Positions 22,593 to 33,272 of a stretch of DNA of 64,000 bases are shown here, piece by piece. The notes under the pieces were generated by a model. The model did no database searches, was not told where the DNA came from, and was given only the letters and a program-made list of their open reading frames with translations. A program made the position numbers and the translations under genes. Source of the DNA: Bretschneidera sinensis (taxonomy: Eukaryota; Streptophyta; Magnoliopsida; Brassicales; Akaniaceae). The DNA lies in the NCBI GenBank assembly GCA_023935145.1, contig CM043703.1, positions 24,811,727 to 24,875,726 on the forward strand. Direction: 5' to 3'. Within the stretch, counting starts at the first letter, position 1. Every line of letters starts with the position of its first letter.

Positions 22593-24047
22593 CACCCCTA
22601 AACTTACATATTGCTAGTCCCTTAGCAATACAAAACCGAAAATAAAATAACTACCTACTTTCATCTTTTGTGAGGTGTACGATTGCATTTAGTGTATGCA
22701 ATAAGCCTTTTAAAACCCTAGGCATCCCTAGAAGACAAGTGAAGTCTCGTGAGGGTTTAAAAGAAATGCTACCCACAAACATTTATGTCACAATCATGTT
22801 ATCTAGAAGAATACGAAATCACATCAACAATGTTTTTCATTCATTAACAAGCTTAAATTGACAAACTCCATTTTCAAGACGTCTAAAAGAATTCAAAGTC
22901 CAATCACTCATAACTGGCTAGCAGAGACTTTACAATATCAACTAGTGTAAAGTGAATTATCACATAATCTTGGAGTTTCAACTCAATCTTTATATGCATA
23001 AATCATTATCTCAAATTTCAGTGGAATCTCCATCAAATAAATAACCGAGGCAATATCACAGCAGATTTGATGACTTCCTTTCACTTTTTTTTAATTTTTT
23101 TTAAACGTAAGCTGTGCAATGCTTAGCTCCCTTAAGCTTTCTAATGACCCATGTACTGAGTGATAGGCCAGTGACTCTCAAACTAGATGACTTTAGGGCC
23201 GTAGGTGTAAAGTACTCTTAAGACTTACTAAGTTGAGCCAAAGAGGCTATAAAGCTAAACTAGCCATGTCATTAACCAATCCAAAGCATTCACCTTTTGA
23301 CACGAACACTCATTGCTTGGTGGCAAGAGGCCCGGTTACTCAGCAAACAACTTAGAAAAGTCATTATTCATCATTGTTCATCATACCATTATTCATTTCC
23401 AATAAATCGTGCCAAGGTCATTCATCTAATAAAGCATCTGACCGGACTCAAGATTTTGAAAACAAGCTTTATTAGTTCTTTATTTCATACCCTACAGATC
23501 ATGTGCTAATATGTTCGTGGTGAAATCAAGATGAAATATGTGAAGTGTCCTAAGCCAAAAGTAAGTAACCAGACTCAGATTTTCTATTGAATTGATCACG
23601 TGTTCAAAAATTTAAGCTCACCAATGAAATCAAATCACAGTTTCAATTTAACCAAATTCTTACAGATAACACTATTTGGGCGATCACACAGGTGCACAAT
23701 GCTCACATAAGGACATATAATTGTTTTCCAACACCTCCAAACTTAAATCACACATTGTCCCTAATGTGTAGAAAGAGATACAATACCGGGGGGAGAAAGA
23801 AAAGTGGCGAAGGCTAAAGCTCCCCAGAAAACACCTGTCCTGAAAAATCAAAGCTTAAAAAAACTAGCATAAATGTGCACAAGATGGCGAGAAACAAAAA
23901 CAAAAATATATTTTTTTATTTATTTAAGAAGGATAGAGTCTAAAATGAAAACAATCAAGAACATGCAAATTGGGCTACCTCTGAAATATTACTAAGTTTA
24001 TAGTCTTTAGTTAGACCGTGTGACTCTCATGCTATGTACTGGACGGA
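22593..24047 (-). other. Athila 3' region without a recognisable gene
   Basis: A polypurine tract (minus strand AAGTTTAGGGGTG) abuts the LTR at 22593-22606. A hairpin (23750-23769) with an adjacent purine-tract-like motif (23731-23744) parallels the arrangement in the tandem element at 10360-10398. No env-like ORF survives. Confidence 0.7.
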
Positions 24048-24915
24048 TTAGAGAATCACATCCTCATCTCTAGGTTCAAAGTTCATCTTAATGTAAGGCT
24101 TCACTCTGTGTCCATTCATCTTGAATATCTGATTTTTCTCTGTGCTATGAACCTCCAAAGCTCCATGACGGAAAACGTTGGTGATAACATAAGGACTATA
24201 CCACCTAGACTTGAGCTTACCAGGGAAGAGTCTTAATTTTGAATTGTAGATCAACACCTTCTTTCCCACATGAAACTCCTTCCTGACAAGCTTCTTATCA
24301 TGATATGCCTTGGTTCTTTCCTTGTATAGCTTGGCATTCTCATATGCATCATGCCTCAACTCTTCAAGTTTATTCGACTTTAGTTTTCTTTTGTCACCTG
24401 CTTGTTTCATATCAAAATTGAATTTCTTGATGGCCCAGTAAGCTCTATGCTCCAACTCCACTGGTAGGTGACACACTTTCCTAAAAACCAACCGATATGG
24501 GGACATGCCAATAAGGGTTTCATATGCAGTCCTATAGGCCCACAATGCATCATTCAAGCATAGATACCAATCCTTCCTACTAGTATTCACTGTCTTTTCT
24601 AGGATTCTTTTGATCTCTCTATTGCTTATCTCCACTTGACCACTGGTTTGGGGATGATATGACTTGCCAACCTTATGTGTGATCCCAAATTTTTTTTATC
24701 AAAAAAGCAAAAGACTAGTTGTTGAAGTGGCTACCTCCATCACTGATTATCACCCTTGGTGTCCCAAATCTAGTAAAGATATTATCCTGCAAGAACTTCA
24801 CAACAACTTTGTGATCATTAGTTTTTGAGGGGACAACCTCGACCCATTTAGACACATAATCCACACTCACAAGAATATATAAATAACCAAATGAGTTAGG
24901 ATACATAATCTTCAT
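24048..24915 (-). pseudogene. Athila integrase, catalytic core and C-terminus
   Basis: Two minus-strand open pieces. 24915-24715 reads '[20 protein letters not shown]' and '[18 protein letters not shown]', the core with the second catalytic Asp. 24635-24048 reads '[20 protein letters not shown]', '[20 protein letters not shown]' and '[20 protein letters not shown]', the typical Athila integrase C-terminus. A frameshift lies between about 24640 and 24715. The zinc-binding N-terminus is lost in the adjacent deletion. Confidence 0.85.
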
Positions 24916-25288
24916 TCTTCATCATTGTGATTCCATTTTTCTTAGGCACCATTTGAACAGGACTCGCCCACTTACTATCTGAGATCGGGTAGATGATGCC
25001 AACATCCAATAACTTAAGAACCTCTGCTCTAACTACATTATTCAAATGTGGGTTAAGTCTTCTTTGTGAATCTCTGGTCGGCCTTGCATTATCTTCAAGA
25101 AGGATCCTATGCGTGCACTCGGCTAGACTTATGCCTTTGATGTCAGTAATGGTCCACCCTAATGCAGTCTTGTGCTCTCTAAGAACTCTCAATAGCTTCT
25201 CCTCTTCCCTCAAACTTAAGTTTGCAGCAACTATCACTGGTAGTGTTTGGTTCTCTCCCAAGTAAGCATATGTCAGGTGTTCAGGCAA
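24896..25288 (-). pseudogene. Athila RT N-terminal fragment next to an internal deletion
   Basis: 130 codons on the minus strand contain 'REHKTALGWTITDIKGISLA', 'DSQRRLNPHLNNVVRAEVLK' and 'DVGIIYPISDSKWASPVQMV', the start of Athila RT. It then runs into integrase sequence, with the palm, thumb, RNase H and integrase start missing. The same RT start, cut at nearly the same place, is what the tandem element's ORF keeps at its end. Confidence 0.8.
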
Positions 25289-25477
25289 CTACTTCATTTC
25301 CAAATCTGGTACCTTGACAACAGAAGGGACAAGAGTAGTATTAATAGGCACAAGAGTTTCAAAGAGAGGTGTGTACTTACTTGGATAAGGCTTAAGAGCC
25401 TCAAGGGAGAGCACGGCCTCAATGATGTCAACATCAACACTTTCACAATCCTGCTCAATGTTAGGCATTATGAGACT

Positions 25478-26077
25478 CTAAGTTATGGTAGCCTCCAATG
25501 GATTAATGTTATGTACCTGAAAGACTTGCTTAACAACACTTTGAACCACACAAATATTGAAGCAATCATGATTATCATGTGGTAATTTCAATGCATCAAA
25601 TACCCTAAAGTCTATCTTTTCACCATTTACTTTCATGCTTATAGTACCCTTTTTAACACATATTTTTGTATCAGCAGTACTCATAAAGGGTCTACCTAAA
25701 ACAATGGGAAGACATGATGGCATAAGTGATTCTTCCATATCCAAAACAACAAAATCAGTAAGCAAAATAAATTGATTTACCTGAACTAAGACATCCTCTA
25801 CAATACCTCTAGGTCTCTTGATGCTTCTGTTTGCCAATTACAATGCAATTGAGGTTGGTTGAAGTTCCTCCAAATTCAATTTCTCATAAACTGTACAGGG
25901 CAGCAAATTGATACTTGCCCTTAAATCAAGCAAAACAAGTTCAAAGAGTTGGTCACCAATCTTACAAGGAATAATAAAACTACTTGGATCTTTTAGTTTA
26001 GGTGGTAACTTTTTCAACAAGACCGCACTTACCTCCTCCGTTAATGCAACTTTCTCATATTCTTGAAACTTTCTTTT
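25478..26077 (-). pseudogene. Athila aspartic protease region
   Basis: Two minus-strand frames (26122-25838 and 25837-25478) read 'SAVLLKKLPPKLKDPSSFII', 'LLDLRASINLLPCTVYEKL' and 'SCLPIVLGRPFMSTADTKI'. The active-site loop, usually DLGAS in Athila, is DLRAS here, a change likely to kill activity. The frame joins gag at 36342 once the GTTAG duplication of the SIRE insertion is removed. Confidence 0.8.
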
Positions 26078-26390
26078 GTTAGTGTTGACCCTCGCCCGTA
26101 TTTTAATGATGGCAAAACACAACTGTTATTTAACTAACATGTTTAAACTAAGTTGTATTAAGGATCAAACACATTCAACCAAGGAACAAAGTGCAAAAAC
26201 TCGAACCAAATCAAGTATCAAGTGAAGACTGAAGATCTAGTATAGGTCTTAAGGTTTAGAACCAATGTAAGTCTCACTCATACATTGTATTAGCTTGTTT
26301 AATGGCTCAAACACAAATGGTTTTTCTAAAACCATTAATTTTAAAATGTTTTTAATGAAAAACAGAAGAAAAACTGGGTTGGAAGACAAC

Positions 26391-26655
26391 CCAGTCGACT
26401 GGGTACATATACCAGTCGACTGGTATATGGGTCAGAAGGTACCCAGTCGACTGGATGAATTAACCCAGTCGACTGGTACTTTGACCAGTAATTTCCCAGT
26501 CGACTGGATGAATCAACCCAGTCGACTGGCACAATGGACAGAAAGTCCCCAGTCGACTGGATGATATATACCAGTCGACTGGATACCCAGAAGGTCTGAA
26601 AACGTATATTTTTCAAGTGAACCCAGTCGACTGGTATCTCGACCCAGTCGACTGG
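26391..26655. promoter_or_regulatory. Phased palindrome array in the SIRE 5' LTR
   Basis: Ten perfect copies of CCAGTCGACTGG start at 26391, 26412, 26443, 26465, 26496, 26518, 26549, 26571, 26623 and 26644. Successive spacings are 21, 31, 22, 31, 22, 31, 22, 52 and 21 bp. The array ends 95 bp before the TATA box, an enhancer-like position. The same array is at 35394-35658 in the 3' LTR. A binding protein is not known to me; a dimeric factor is inferred from the two-fold symmetry. Confidence 0.9.
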
Positions 26656-26750
26656 TAGTTCAAAAATATGACCGTTGGACTCCAAATCTGAACGTTTTAA
26701 AGTAAATCTTTTTCAAATTAAAGTCCAAAACGGCCATATTAATTGATTGC

Positions 26751-26758
26751 TATATAAA
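26751..26758 (+). promoter_or_regulatory. TATA box, SIRE 5' LTR
   Basis: TATATAAA. The equivalent in the 3' LTR is 35754-35761. Confidence 0.7.
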
Positions 26759-27334
26759 CCCTCTCAGCAAAGCATTCAATAACAAGCAGCACATATTCAA
26801 AAAGAGTTGATCTCATATAATCAAGTTTTTATACTCTTGAAACACAAAAAGCTTTGAAATAATCTTATTGAGCCATTTCTTCAAGCTTTACTTTGAAAGA
26901 GAGACATTTCTGTTGTAATAAGCTTTCATTTGTTGTCTCTCTACCTTTTACTTTACACCATCTTTGTAAAGGGATTACTTCCGAGAGGAAGGGGAAACTT
27001 CCGAAAGGAAGGGGATTTTTCGGTTTAAGCAATTCCTGTAAATTGCTTGTGTACGGTTTGTGCAACACCCGGCTAAGTTGTGCGACTAAGTTTTCTTAGT
27101 GGATTACTTCAAGGAGTTCCTTGAAGAGAGTGGACGTAGGGTCGGAACGAATCCGATATTGCCGAACCACTATAACTGTGTTTGCATCCTCTTTCCTTAA
27201 ACTCTTTATTTACAGCTTTCTACTTGTATCAATTATTTGTTGCTTATCAGTTTTTATAAACTTGTATAAATTCCGCAAAAGTTTTTAAAAACCCAATTCA
27301 CCCCCCCTCTTGGGTTGAAACCTCGAGCTACAAT

Positions 27335-27346
27335 TGGTATCAGAGC
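27335..27346 (+). other. SIRE primer-binding site
   Basis: TGGTATCAGAGC two bases after the LTR end, complementary to initiator methionine tRNA. Confidence 0.9.
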
Positions 27347-27387
27347 CTCGTTCTCTTTATAAGGCTTAAATTCCTAGAGTTGATCCA

Positions 27388-29442
27388 ATGGCAGCAAATA
27401 GCTACTCTGAGGGACACTCTTATACTAGACCTCCATTGTTCAATGGATCAAATTATAACTACTGGAAAAATAGAATGAAAATCTTCGTCGAAGGACAAGA
27501 TTACAATCTATGGAGAATTATAGAAGAGGGACCTAAAATTCCCTCAAAAGAAATAGTTATTGGAGAGACTCTTCATACAATGCCTAAACTCAAAACTGAG
27601 TTTACTGACGAGGATTGTAGAACAATGTCTCTCAATAGCAGAGCAACAAGCATGCTACATTGTGCTTTAGATATTTCTGAATATAACAAAATATCTGCAT
27701 GCGTTTCTGCTAAAGAAATATGGGACAAATTGCAAGTCACATATGAAGGAACAAGTGAAGTAAAAAAGTCTAAAATTTACATGCTAATTTCTGAATATGA
27801 ATCTTTTAAGATGTCTCCTAATGAAACCATTTCTGAAATGCACTCACGATTTACTACTATTATAAATAGTTTAAAATTGCTTGGCAAGAATATTGAGGAA
27901 GTTGAACTAACCAGAAAAATCTTAAGATCTCTACCTCCAGAATGGAAACCAAAGAGGACAGCCATTCAAGAGGCCAAAAATCTTGACAAGCTTGATGTTG
28001 AGACGCTGCTTGGGTCATTATTGACATACGAGATGGAAGAAATGACTCCCATCGTCAATGATGATGAGAAGAAGAAGAAGCAAATTGCTCTCAAAGCTTC
28101 TACGAGCAACAAAGAAAAGGAATTAGAACAAGAAGCAGAGAGCAGTGAAGAGGATGGTGAAATGGCTTTAATCACCAGACGATTCCATAGGTTCTTGAAG
28201 AAAAGCAAGAAACCTTACTCAAAGGATCCCACCTCAAAAAGGGAACCACTTATGTGCTATGGCTGCAAGAAGCCAGGACATATAAAAGCTGACTGTCCAG
28301 TTTCAAGCAAACCATACAAGGGCTTCAAGAAGAAAGCTATGGTAGCAACTACCTGGAGCGATGACGAAGAAGATGAGTCATCAGACAAAGAAATTGGATA
28401 CGAAGAGATTGCCAACCTCTGTTTAATGGCAATCGATGATGAAAGTGAGGTAACATCTTCTCCCTCTTCAAAAAATAATATTGTTACTAGTAGTGAAGAA
28501 TTACTAGAAGTCATAAATGAAATGCATGAAGAATTAAAGAAATTTGATTCTAGAAATTCTGTTCTTAAGAAAGAAGTATCATCTCTTTCTAAGGAAATGA
28601 TAGTTCTTAGAGAAGAAAAAGAAAAATTATCATCTTTACTGTATAATTCGTCTCAAGATTTTCTTAAAAATGAAAATGAGAATTTGAAAAATAAAATTTC
28701 TGAATTAAACAGCACTGTATCTAGACTTATGCTTGGTAAAGAAAAACTTGATGAAGTGCTTTCTTCCCAAAGATTAAGTGGAGGAAAATCTGGTGTAGGA
28801 TATTCTCCATTGGGAAAACAAAAAACAAAAGAGAGCTTATTCATGAAAGCCTCTTGTGTAGATGGAGCTTCTACTTCGAAAGCTCCTAACCTTGTTAAAA
28901 GCACTCCCTTAATAAATCCGAGGAACTCTAGAAACTTAAATGATCATACTAAATTGAAGCATCCTAAAAATACTCATGCTTATTTGTATGCTCATTCTAG
29001 AAATGCTCATACACATCCTAGAAATAATCATCATGCTCATTCTAGGAACAATGTGTATAATCAAAGAATGCATTCTGCTCATCCTAGGAATCACCATCAT
29101 GGCTATTCTAGAAATAACTTGCATACATATGCTAGCATGTATCCTAGAATGCATCATCGTTCATTTTCTGGAAATGACATGCATTTTCATACCCCTTACC
29201 GTAGAATCATGTATCCTAGGAACTATCATCCTAAGGATTATAGGAATGCACATGTAAAATTTCCTAGAAATTTCTATGACTATAATGCTAGGTATGTGCA
29301 TCATCAACATGTTCATAGAGCACCATATATTGTTAAGAAAGTATGGGTCCCAAAAGGAACCGTATTTTCAAGGACTAACCCCAAAGGACCCAAGAAATTT
29401 TGGGTACCTAAAAATGCTATCGTATATCCTTGTGTGATGTAG
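27388..29442 (+). CDS. gag: SIRE Gag polyprotein
   Basis: 684 codons. Residues about 15-240 are the copia Gag core ('RPPLFNGSNYNYWKNRMKIF', 'EIWDKLQVTYEGTSEVKKSK', 'ILRSLPPEWKPKRTAIQEAK'). One zinc knuckle, CYGCKKPGHIKADC, lies near residue 290. A heptad-rich coiled coil spans about 370-470. Residues about 510-640 are strongly rich in His, Arg, Asn and Tyr with repeated PRN/SRN steps. Gag forms the virus-like particle in the cytoplasm and binds the RNA. The ATG is the first of the ORF, 55 bp after the LTR. A single TAG (29440-29442) separates it from pol in the same frame. Full-length SIRE Gag is commonly of this size. Confidence 0.92.
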   Translation: MAANSYSEGHSYTRPPLFNGSNYNYWKNRMKIFVEGQDYNLWRIIEEGPKIPSKEIVIGETLHTMPKLKTEFTDEDCRTMSLNSRATSMLHCALDISEYNKISACVSAKEIWDKLQVTYEGTSEVKKSKIYMLISEYESFKMSPNETISEMHSRFTTIINSLKLLGKNIEEVELTRKILRSLPPEWKPKRTAIQEAKNLDKLDVETLLGSLLTYEMEEMTPIVNDDEKKKKQIALKASTSNKEKELEQEAESSEEDGEMALITRRFHRFLKKSKKPYSKDPTSKREPLMCYGCKKPGHIKADCPVSSKPYKGFKKKAMVATTWSDDEEDESSDKEIGYEEIANLCLMAIDDESEVTSSPSSKNNIVTSSEELLEVINEMHEELKKFDSRNSVLKKEVSSLSKEMIVLREEKEKLSSLLYNSSQDFLKNENENLKNKISELNSTVSRLMLGKEKLDEVLSSQRLSGGKSGVGYSPLGKQKTKESLFMKASCVDGASTSKAPNLVKSTPLINPRNSRNLNDHTKLKHPKNTHAYLYAHSRNAHTHPRNNHHAHSRNNVYNQRMHSAHPRNHHHGYSRNNLHTYASMYPRMHHRSFSGNDMHFHTPYRRIMYPRNYHPKDYRNAHVKFPRNFYDYNARYVHHQHVHRAPYIVKKVWVPKGTVFSRTNPKGPKKFWVPKNAIVYPCVM

Positions 29443-32400
29443 ATTTGCCTTCATACCAAGGAGAAAGGTAACTGTTGGTACCTTGATAGCGGTTGCTCGA
29501 AGCATATGACCGGTGATAAAAGCGTATTCAAGGAGCTAACTCTAAGAGATGGTGGACTTGTGACCATTGGAGACAATACTAAAATAAAGATCATCGGGCA
29601 TGGAAAAGTCGGTAATGATTTCTCAACTTTAGATAATGTATTGCTAGTACAAGGCTTAAAGCCAAATTTACTTAGCATTAGTCAATTATGTGACAAAGGA
29701 TATAAAGTCACATTTGAAACCTCTCATTGTCTAGTTATAGACATCAAGAGCAACAAGATCAAATTCATTGGCCATAGACATGAAAATGTCTATATAGTTG
29801 ATTTGAAATCCTTACATTCCAATAATGAAAAATGTTTTCCTGCTTTTAGTGAAAATCAATGGCTATGGCATAGAAGGCTTGGTCATGTAAATATGAACTT
29901 GCTAAAAATTGTTTCAAGAAAAGATTTAGTTATTGGTCTTCCTAAAATCAATTTTGAGAAAAACAAAATTTGCAATGCTTGTCAAATGGGAAAACAATCA
30001 AGGATATCTTTCAAAGCAAAAAATGTTGTCTCAACTACTAGACCTTTGGAACTTTTGCATATGGACTTATTTGGTCCAATTAGTACCATTAGTCTAGGTG
30101 GCCATCAATATGCTCTTGTTATTGTTGATGACTATTCAAGATATACCTTTGTTATTTTTATTGCTTATAAGGATGAAGCTTTCAAAGGATTTGAAAAGTT
30201 TTGCAAAAAGGTACAAAATGAAAAAGGAATTTGTATTTCAAGCATAAGAAGTGATCATGGCAAAGAATTTGAAAATCAAAGCTTTTCAAAATTTTGTGAT
30301 GAAAATGGAATTAATCACAACTTTTCAGCTCCTAGAACTCCTCAACAAAATGGAGTTGTTGAGAGGAAAAATAGAGTTCTAGAAGAATTTTCAAGAACAA
30401 TGCTTTGTGAAAATAATTTACCAAAATATTTTTGGGCTGAAGCCGTGAATACTTCTTGCTATATTTTAAATAGAATTTTGATAAGGCCCCTGCTTGATAA
30501 AACTCCTTATGAACTATGGAAAGGGAGAAAGCCAAATATTTCCTATTTTCGTGCCTTTGGTAGTAAGTGCTTCATCTTAAATAACAATAAAACTAACTTG
30601 GGTAAATTTGATTCCAAGACCGATGAAGGGATATTTTTAGGATATTCTACTACTAGTAAGGCTTATAGAGTTTTCAATAAGAGAACTCTAGTAGTAGAAG
30701 AATCTGTGCATGTAACTATTGATGAATCTAACCCAATGAGTAGTGGAGAAGTTTCCTTTAAAGATGATGCAGATTTTATTCCAAGAATGGAAACTTCTAC
30801 TCCCATTGTTGACCCAAAAGTGAGTTCTTCTCAAACAAATGAAGGGATGGCAACTCCAAATTTGGACCAACCATCCTCAAGTCAACAAGAGGAAAATCTA
30901 CCCAAGGATTGGAGGTATGTAAATCATCATCCAATTGATCAAGTAATTGGTGATCCTTCACAAGGGGTAAGAACTCGCTCTTCCATTAGAAATATTTGTA
31001 ATTTTGTAGCTTATTTGTCTCAAGTAGAACCTAAGACATTTATAGAAGCTGAAAAAGATAATGATTGGATAATTGCAATGCAGGAAGAGATAAATCAATT
31101 TGAGAGAAACAATGTTTGGGAACTAGTTCCAAGACCTAAAGATCATTCAATTATTGGAACTAAATGGGTATATAAAAATAAAATGGATGAAAATGGTATA
31201 GTAACTAGAAATAAGGCTAGACTAGTTGCTAAGGGATATAACCAAGAGGAAGGAATAGATTTTGATGAAACCTATGCTCCCGTAGCTAGATTAGAAGCTA
31301 TTCGAATGTTATTAGCCTTTGCATGCTTTAATAAATTCAAGCTATTTCAAATGGATGTGAAAAGTGCCTTTTTAAATGGCTTTATAGAAGAAGAGGTTTA
31401 TGTTGAACAACCTCTTGGTTTTGAAAACCCTAGTCTTCCAAATCATGTCTACAAGCTTTCTAAGGCTTTATATGGGCTGAAGCAAGCTCCAAGGGCATGG
31501 TACGAAAGACTAAGCAAATTTTTGATTGATAATGATTTTGTAAGAGGAAAAATAGATACAACTCTCTTCACAAAAACTCACAAAAATGACACTTTGATAG
31601 TTCAAATATATGTTGATGATATTATATTTGGTGCTACTAATGAATCTATGTGTCAAGAGTTTGCAAAGTGCATGCAAGGTGAATTTGAAATGAGCATGAT
31701 GGGAGAACTTACCTACTTCCTTGGACTGCAAATCAAGCAACTAAAAGGAGGTATCTTCATCAATCAACAAAAGTACATCAAAGATCTACTAAAGAGATTC
31801 GGGATGGAAAGCTCAAAGCCTATTGGAACACCTATGAGCACAACCACCAAACTTGATCTTGATGAAGGAGGTAAAACTGTAGATTCTAAATATTATAGAA
31901 GCATGATAGGTGCTTTACTGTACTTGACTGCAAGTAGACCTGATATAATGTTCAGTGTATGCATGTGTGCTAGATTTCAATCTAATCCTAAGGAATCACA
32001 TGTAGTTGCAGTAAAAAGAGTCCTTAGATATCTACAAGGGACCCAGACTATAGGATTATGGTATTCTAGAGAATCATCTTTTGAGCTAGTAGGATATTCG
32101 GATGCTGATTTTGCTGGATGTAGGTTAGATAGAAAAAGCACAAGTGGAACATGCCAATTCTTAGGTGCTATGTTAACTTCTTGGTTCTCCAAGAAACAGA
32201 ATTCAGTTGCACTATCAACCGCTGAGGCGGAATATGTAGCAGCTGGCAGTTGTTGTGCCCAAGTACTATGGATGAAACAACAACTAGAAGACTATGGCAT
32301 GAGTCTCAAAAATATTCCTATATTTTGTGATAATACTAGTGCCATCAACCTAACCAAAAATCCTATTCAGCACTCTAGAACCAAGCATATAGAGATTAGA

Positions 32401-32565
32401 CATCATTTCTTAAGAGACCATGCTCAAAAAGGTGATATAAGATTAGAATTTATACCTTCAGAAGATCAAATAGCTGATATTCTTACAAAACCCTTAAGTG
32501 AAGCTAGTTTTTGCAAAATAAGAAAGTTGATGGGATTGCTTGATTTTGATAAATTGAATGTTTGA
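29443..32565 (+). CDS. pol: SIRE Pol polyprotein (protease, integrase, RT, RNase H)
   Basis: 1040 codons directly after and in frame with the gag TAG. Protease active site DSG in '[13 protein letters not shown]' (about 29476-29514). Integrase zinc motif 'HRRLGHVN' ... 'CNACQMGKQ' and core with 'LHMDLFGP', '[13 protein letters not shown]' and '[12 protein letters not shown]'. RT has '[13 protein letters not shown]' and the catalytic '[10 protein letters not shown]' (about 31608). RNase H has 'GYSDADFAG', '[10 protein letters not shown]' and '[10 protein letters not shown]'. No stop interrupts it and all catalytic residues are in place. It has no ATG at its own start; the first Met is at 29506, inside the protease. 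It is therefore probably made as a Gag-Pol fusion, by readthrough of the TAG or in a parent copy that lacked it. Confidence 0.93.
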   Translation: MCLHTKEKGNCWYLDSGCSKHMTGDKSVFKELTLRDGGLVTIGDNTKIKIIGHGKVGNDFSTLDNVLLVQGLKPNLLSISQLCDKGYKVTFETSHCLVIDIKSNKIKFIGHRHENVYIVDLKSLHSNNEKCFPAFSENQWLWHRRLGHVNMNLLKIVSRKDLVIGLPKINFEKNKICNACQMGKQSRISFKAKNVVSTTRPLELLHMDLFGPISTISLGGHQYALVIVDDYSRYTFVIFIAYKDEAFKGFEKFCKKVQNEKGICISSIRSDHGKEFENQSFSKFCDENGINHNFSAPRTPQQNGVVERKNRVLEEFSRTMLCENNLPKYFWAEAVNTSCYILNRILIRPLLDKTPYELWKGRKPNISYFRAFGSKCFILNNNKTNLGKFDSKTDEGIFLGYSTTSKAYRVFNKRTLVVEESVHVTIDESNPMSSGEVSFKDDADFIPRMETSTPIVDPKVSSSQTNEGMATPNLDQPSSSQQEENLPKDWRYVNHHPIDQVIGDPSQGVRTRSSIRNICNFVAYLSQVEPKTFIEAEKDNDWIIAMQEEINQFERNNVWELVPRPKDHSIIGTKWVYKNKMDENGIVTRNKARLVAKGYNQEEGIDFDETYAPVARLEAIRMLLAFACFNKFKLFQMDVKSAFLNGFIEEEVYVEQPLGFENPSLPNHVYKLSKALYGLKQAPRAWYERLSKFLIDNDFVRGKIDTTLFTKTHKNDTLIVQIYVDDIIFGATNESMCQEFAKCMQGEFEMSMMGELTYFLGLQIKQLKGGIFINQQKYIKDLLKRFGMESSKPIGTPMSTTTKLDLDEGGKTVDSKYYRSMIGALLYLTASRPDIMFSVCMCARFQSNPKESHVVAVKRVLRYLQGTQTIGLWYSRESSFELVGYSDADFAGCRLDRKSTSGTCQFLGAMLTSWFSKKQNSVALSTAEAEYVAAGSCCAQVLWMKQQLEDYGMSLKNIPIFCDNTSAINLTKNPIQHSRTKHIEIRHHFLRDHAQKGDIRLEFIPSEDQIADILTKPLSEASFCKIRKLMGLLDFDKLNV

Positions 32566-32707
32566 TTGCATCTCACATTTCATCATTTGCATGTTTGACA
32601 TTGAGTGATAGAGTATTAATCCATGTTTAATTATTCCCTTCACTCAAAAATGTCATAGATAAACAAATTCGTGCTATAAATTCAAGACTGGAAATTTTAC
32701 TAATGGT
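32566..32707. other. Spacer after SIRE pol
   Basis: Untranslated sequence between the pol stop and the internal palindrome array. Nothing else is recognised. Confidence 0.5.
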
Positions 32708-33043
32708 CCAGTCGACTGGTAAATGTTCTCCAGTCGACTGGTAAGTCTCTGCCTGTTTTTTCAGTCGACTGGTAATTTTGACCCAGTCGACTGGTAACTC
32801 TCTGCCAAAAACTCCAGACGACTGGTAAGTCTTCTCCAGTCGTCTATAAGATCAAATCCTGCTTGGAGCCAAATTTTTTCATTTTTATGAACCTCCAGTC
32901 GACTGGTAACGATAGCCCAGTAGACTAGTATCTCACTGTCAGTTGATCCAGTCGACTGGTACGTTTACCCAGTCGACTGGTAAGAGAACTGTTCATCTTT
33001 TTAAATGGGCCCAGTCGACTGGTAAGTTTACCCAGTCGACTGG
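32708..33043. promoter_or_regulatory. Internal phased palindrome array upstream of SIRE ORF2
   Basis: Twelve sites start at 32708, 32730, 32761, 32783, 32814, 32836, 32895, 32917, 32948, 32969, 33011 and 33032. Eight are perfect CCAGTCGACTGG; those at 32761, 32814, 32836 and 32917 have one to four changes. Spacings are 22, 31, 22, 31, 22, 59, 22, 31, 21, 42 and 21 bp, the same rule as in the LTR. Several copies continue as GGTAAGT. It ends 12 bp before a TATA box, suggesting an internal promoter for ORF2. Confidence 0.85.
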
Positions 33044-33054
33044 TATCGCGATTC

Positions 33055-33062
33055 TATAAAAG
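33055..33062 (+). promoter_or_regulatory. Candidate internal TATA box for SIRE ORF2
   Basis: TATAAAAG, 218 bp before the ORF2 ATG. No ATG occurs between this site and 33273, so a transcript starting about 30 bp downstream would have ORF2 as its first ORF. Confidence 0.55.
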
Positions 33063-33272
33063 AGACTGTTCATTTTCGCCATTTTTACGCCATTTTCAAA
33101 GAGCCCAAGCTTTCTCTCTCTAGAAAAATTCATCTTTTTGATCTAAAAACCATCCAAATCCCTTCTAAACACACCGATCTACTCATTCCTAAAGAGATTT
33201 TTAACTTTCTACGGTTAAAATCTCTCATTTTTACCAAATTTCCTTTTTTCAAAAACTTCAAATTTCTCGAAA

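Larger units (their letters stand above)
26083..27332 (+). repeat. SIRE 5' LTR
   Basis: Starts TGTTGACCC, ends GAGCTACA. U3 carries ten copies of the palindrome CCAGTCGACTGG (26391-26655), then a TATA box at 26751. Confidence 0.95.

Noticed and set aside
26391..26655. CRISPR-like array (short palindromic repeat, short spacers)
   Set aside because: Repeats are 12 bp, spacers only 9-19 bp (one of 40), the array lies within a plant LTR and is repeated in the other LTR, and no cas genes exist.
26295..26685. Overlapping ORFs of 89 codons (plus) and 114 codons (minus) with PVDW/PSRL/QSTG repeats, and their copies at 35298-35688
   Set aside because: They are translations of the palindrome array in the SIRE LTR. 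The palindrome reads alike on both strands, so both are open by chance; there is no start context or conserved protein.
28936..29257. Met/Ile-rich ORFs overlapping gag on both strands
   Set aside because: Shadow frames of the His-rich gag tail.
32720..33050. Array copies ending GGTAAGT as a set of 5' splice sites
   Set aside because: GTAAGT fits a donor consensus, but the donors would lie just before ORF2 with no clear acceptor and no reason for many copies. The LTR copies lack it. Kept only as a minor alternative to the promoter reading.
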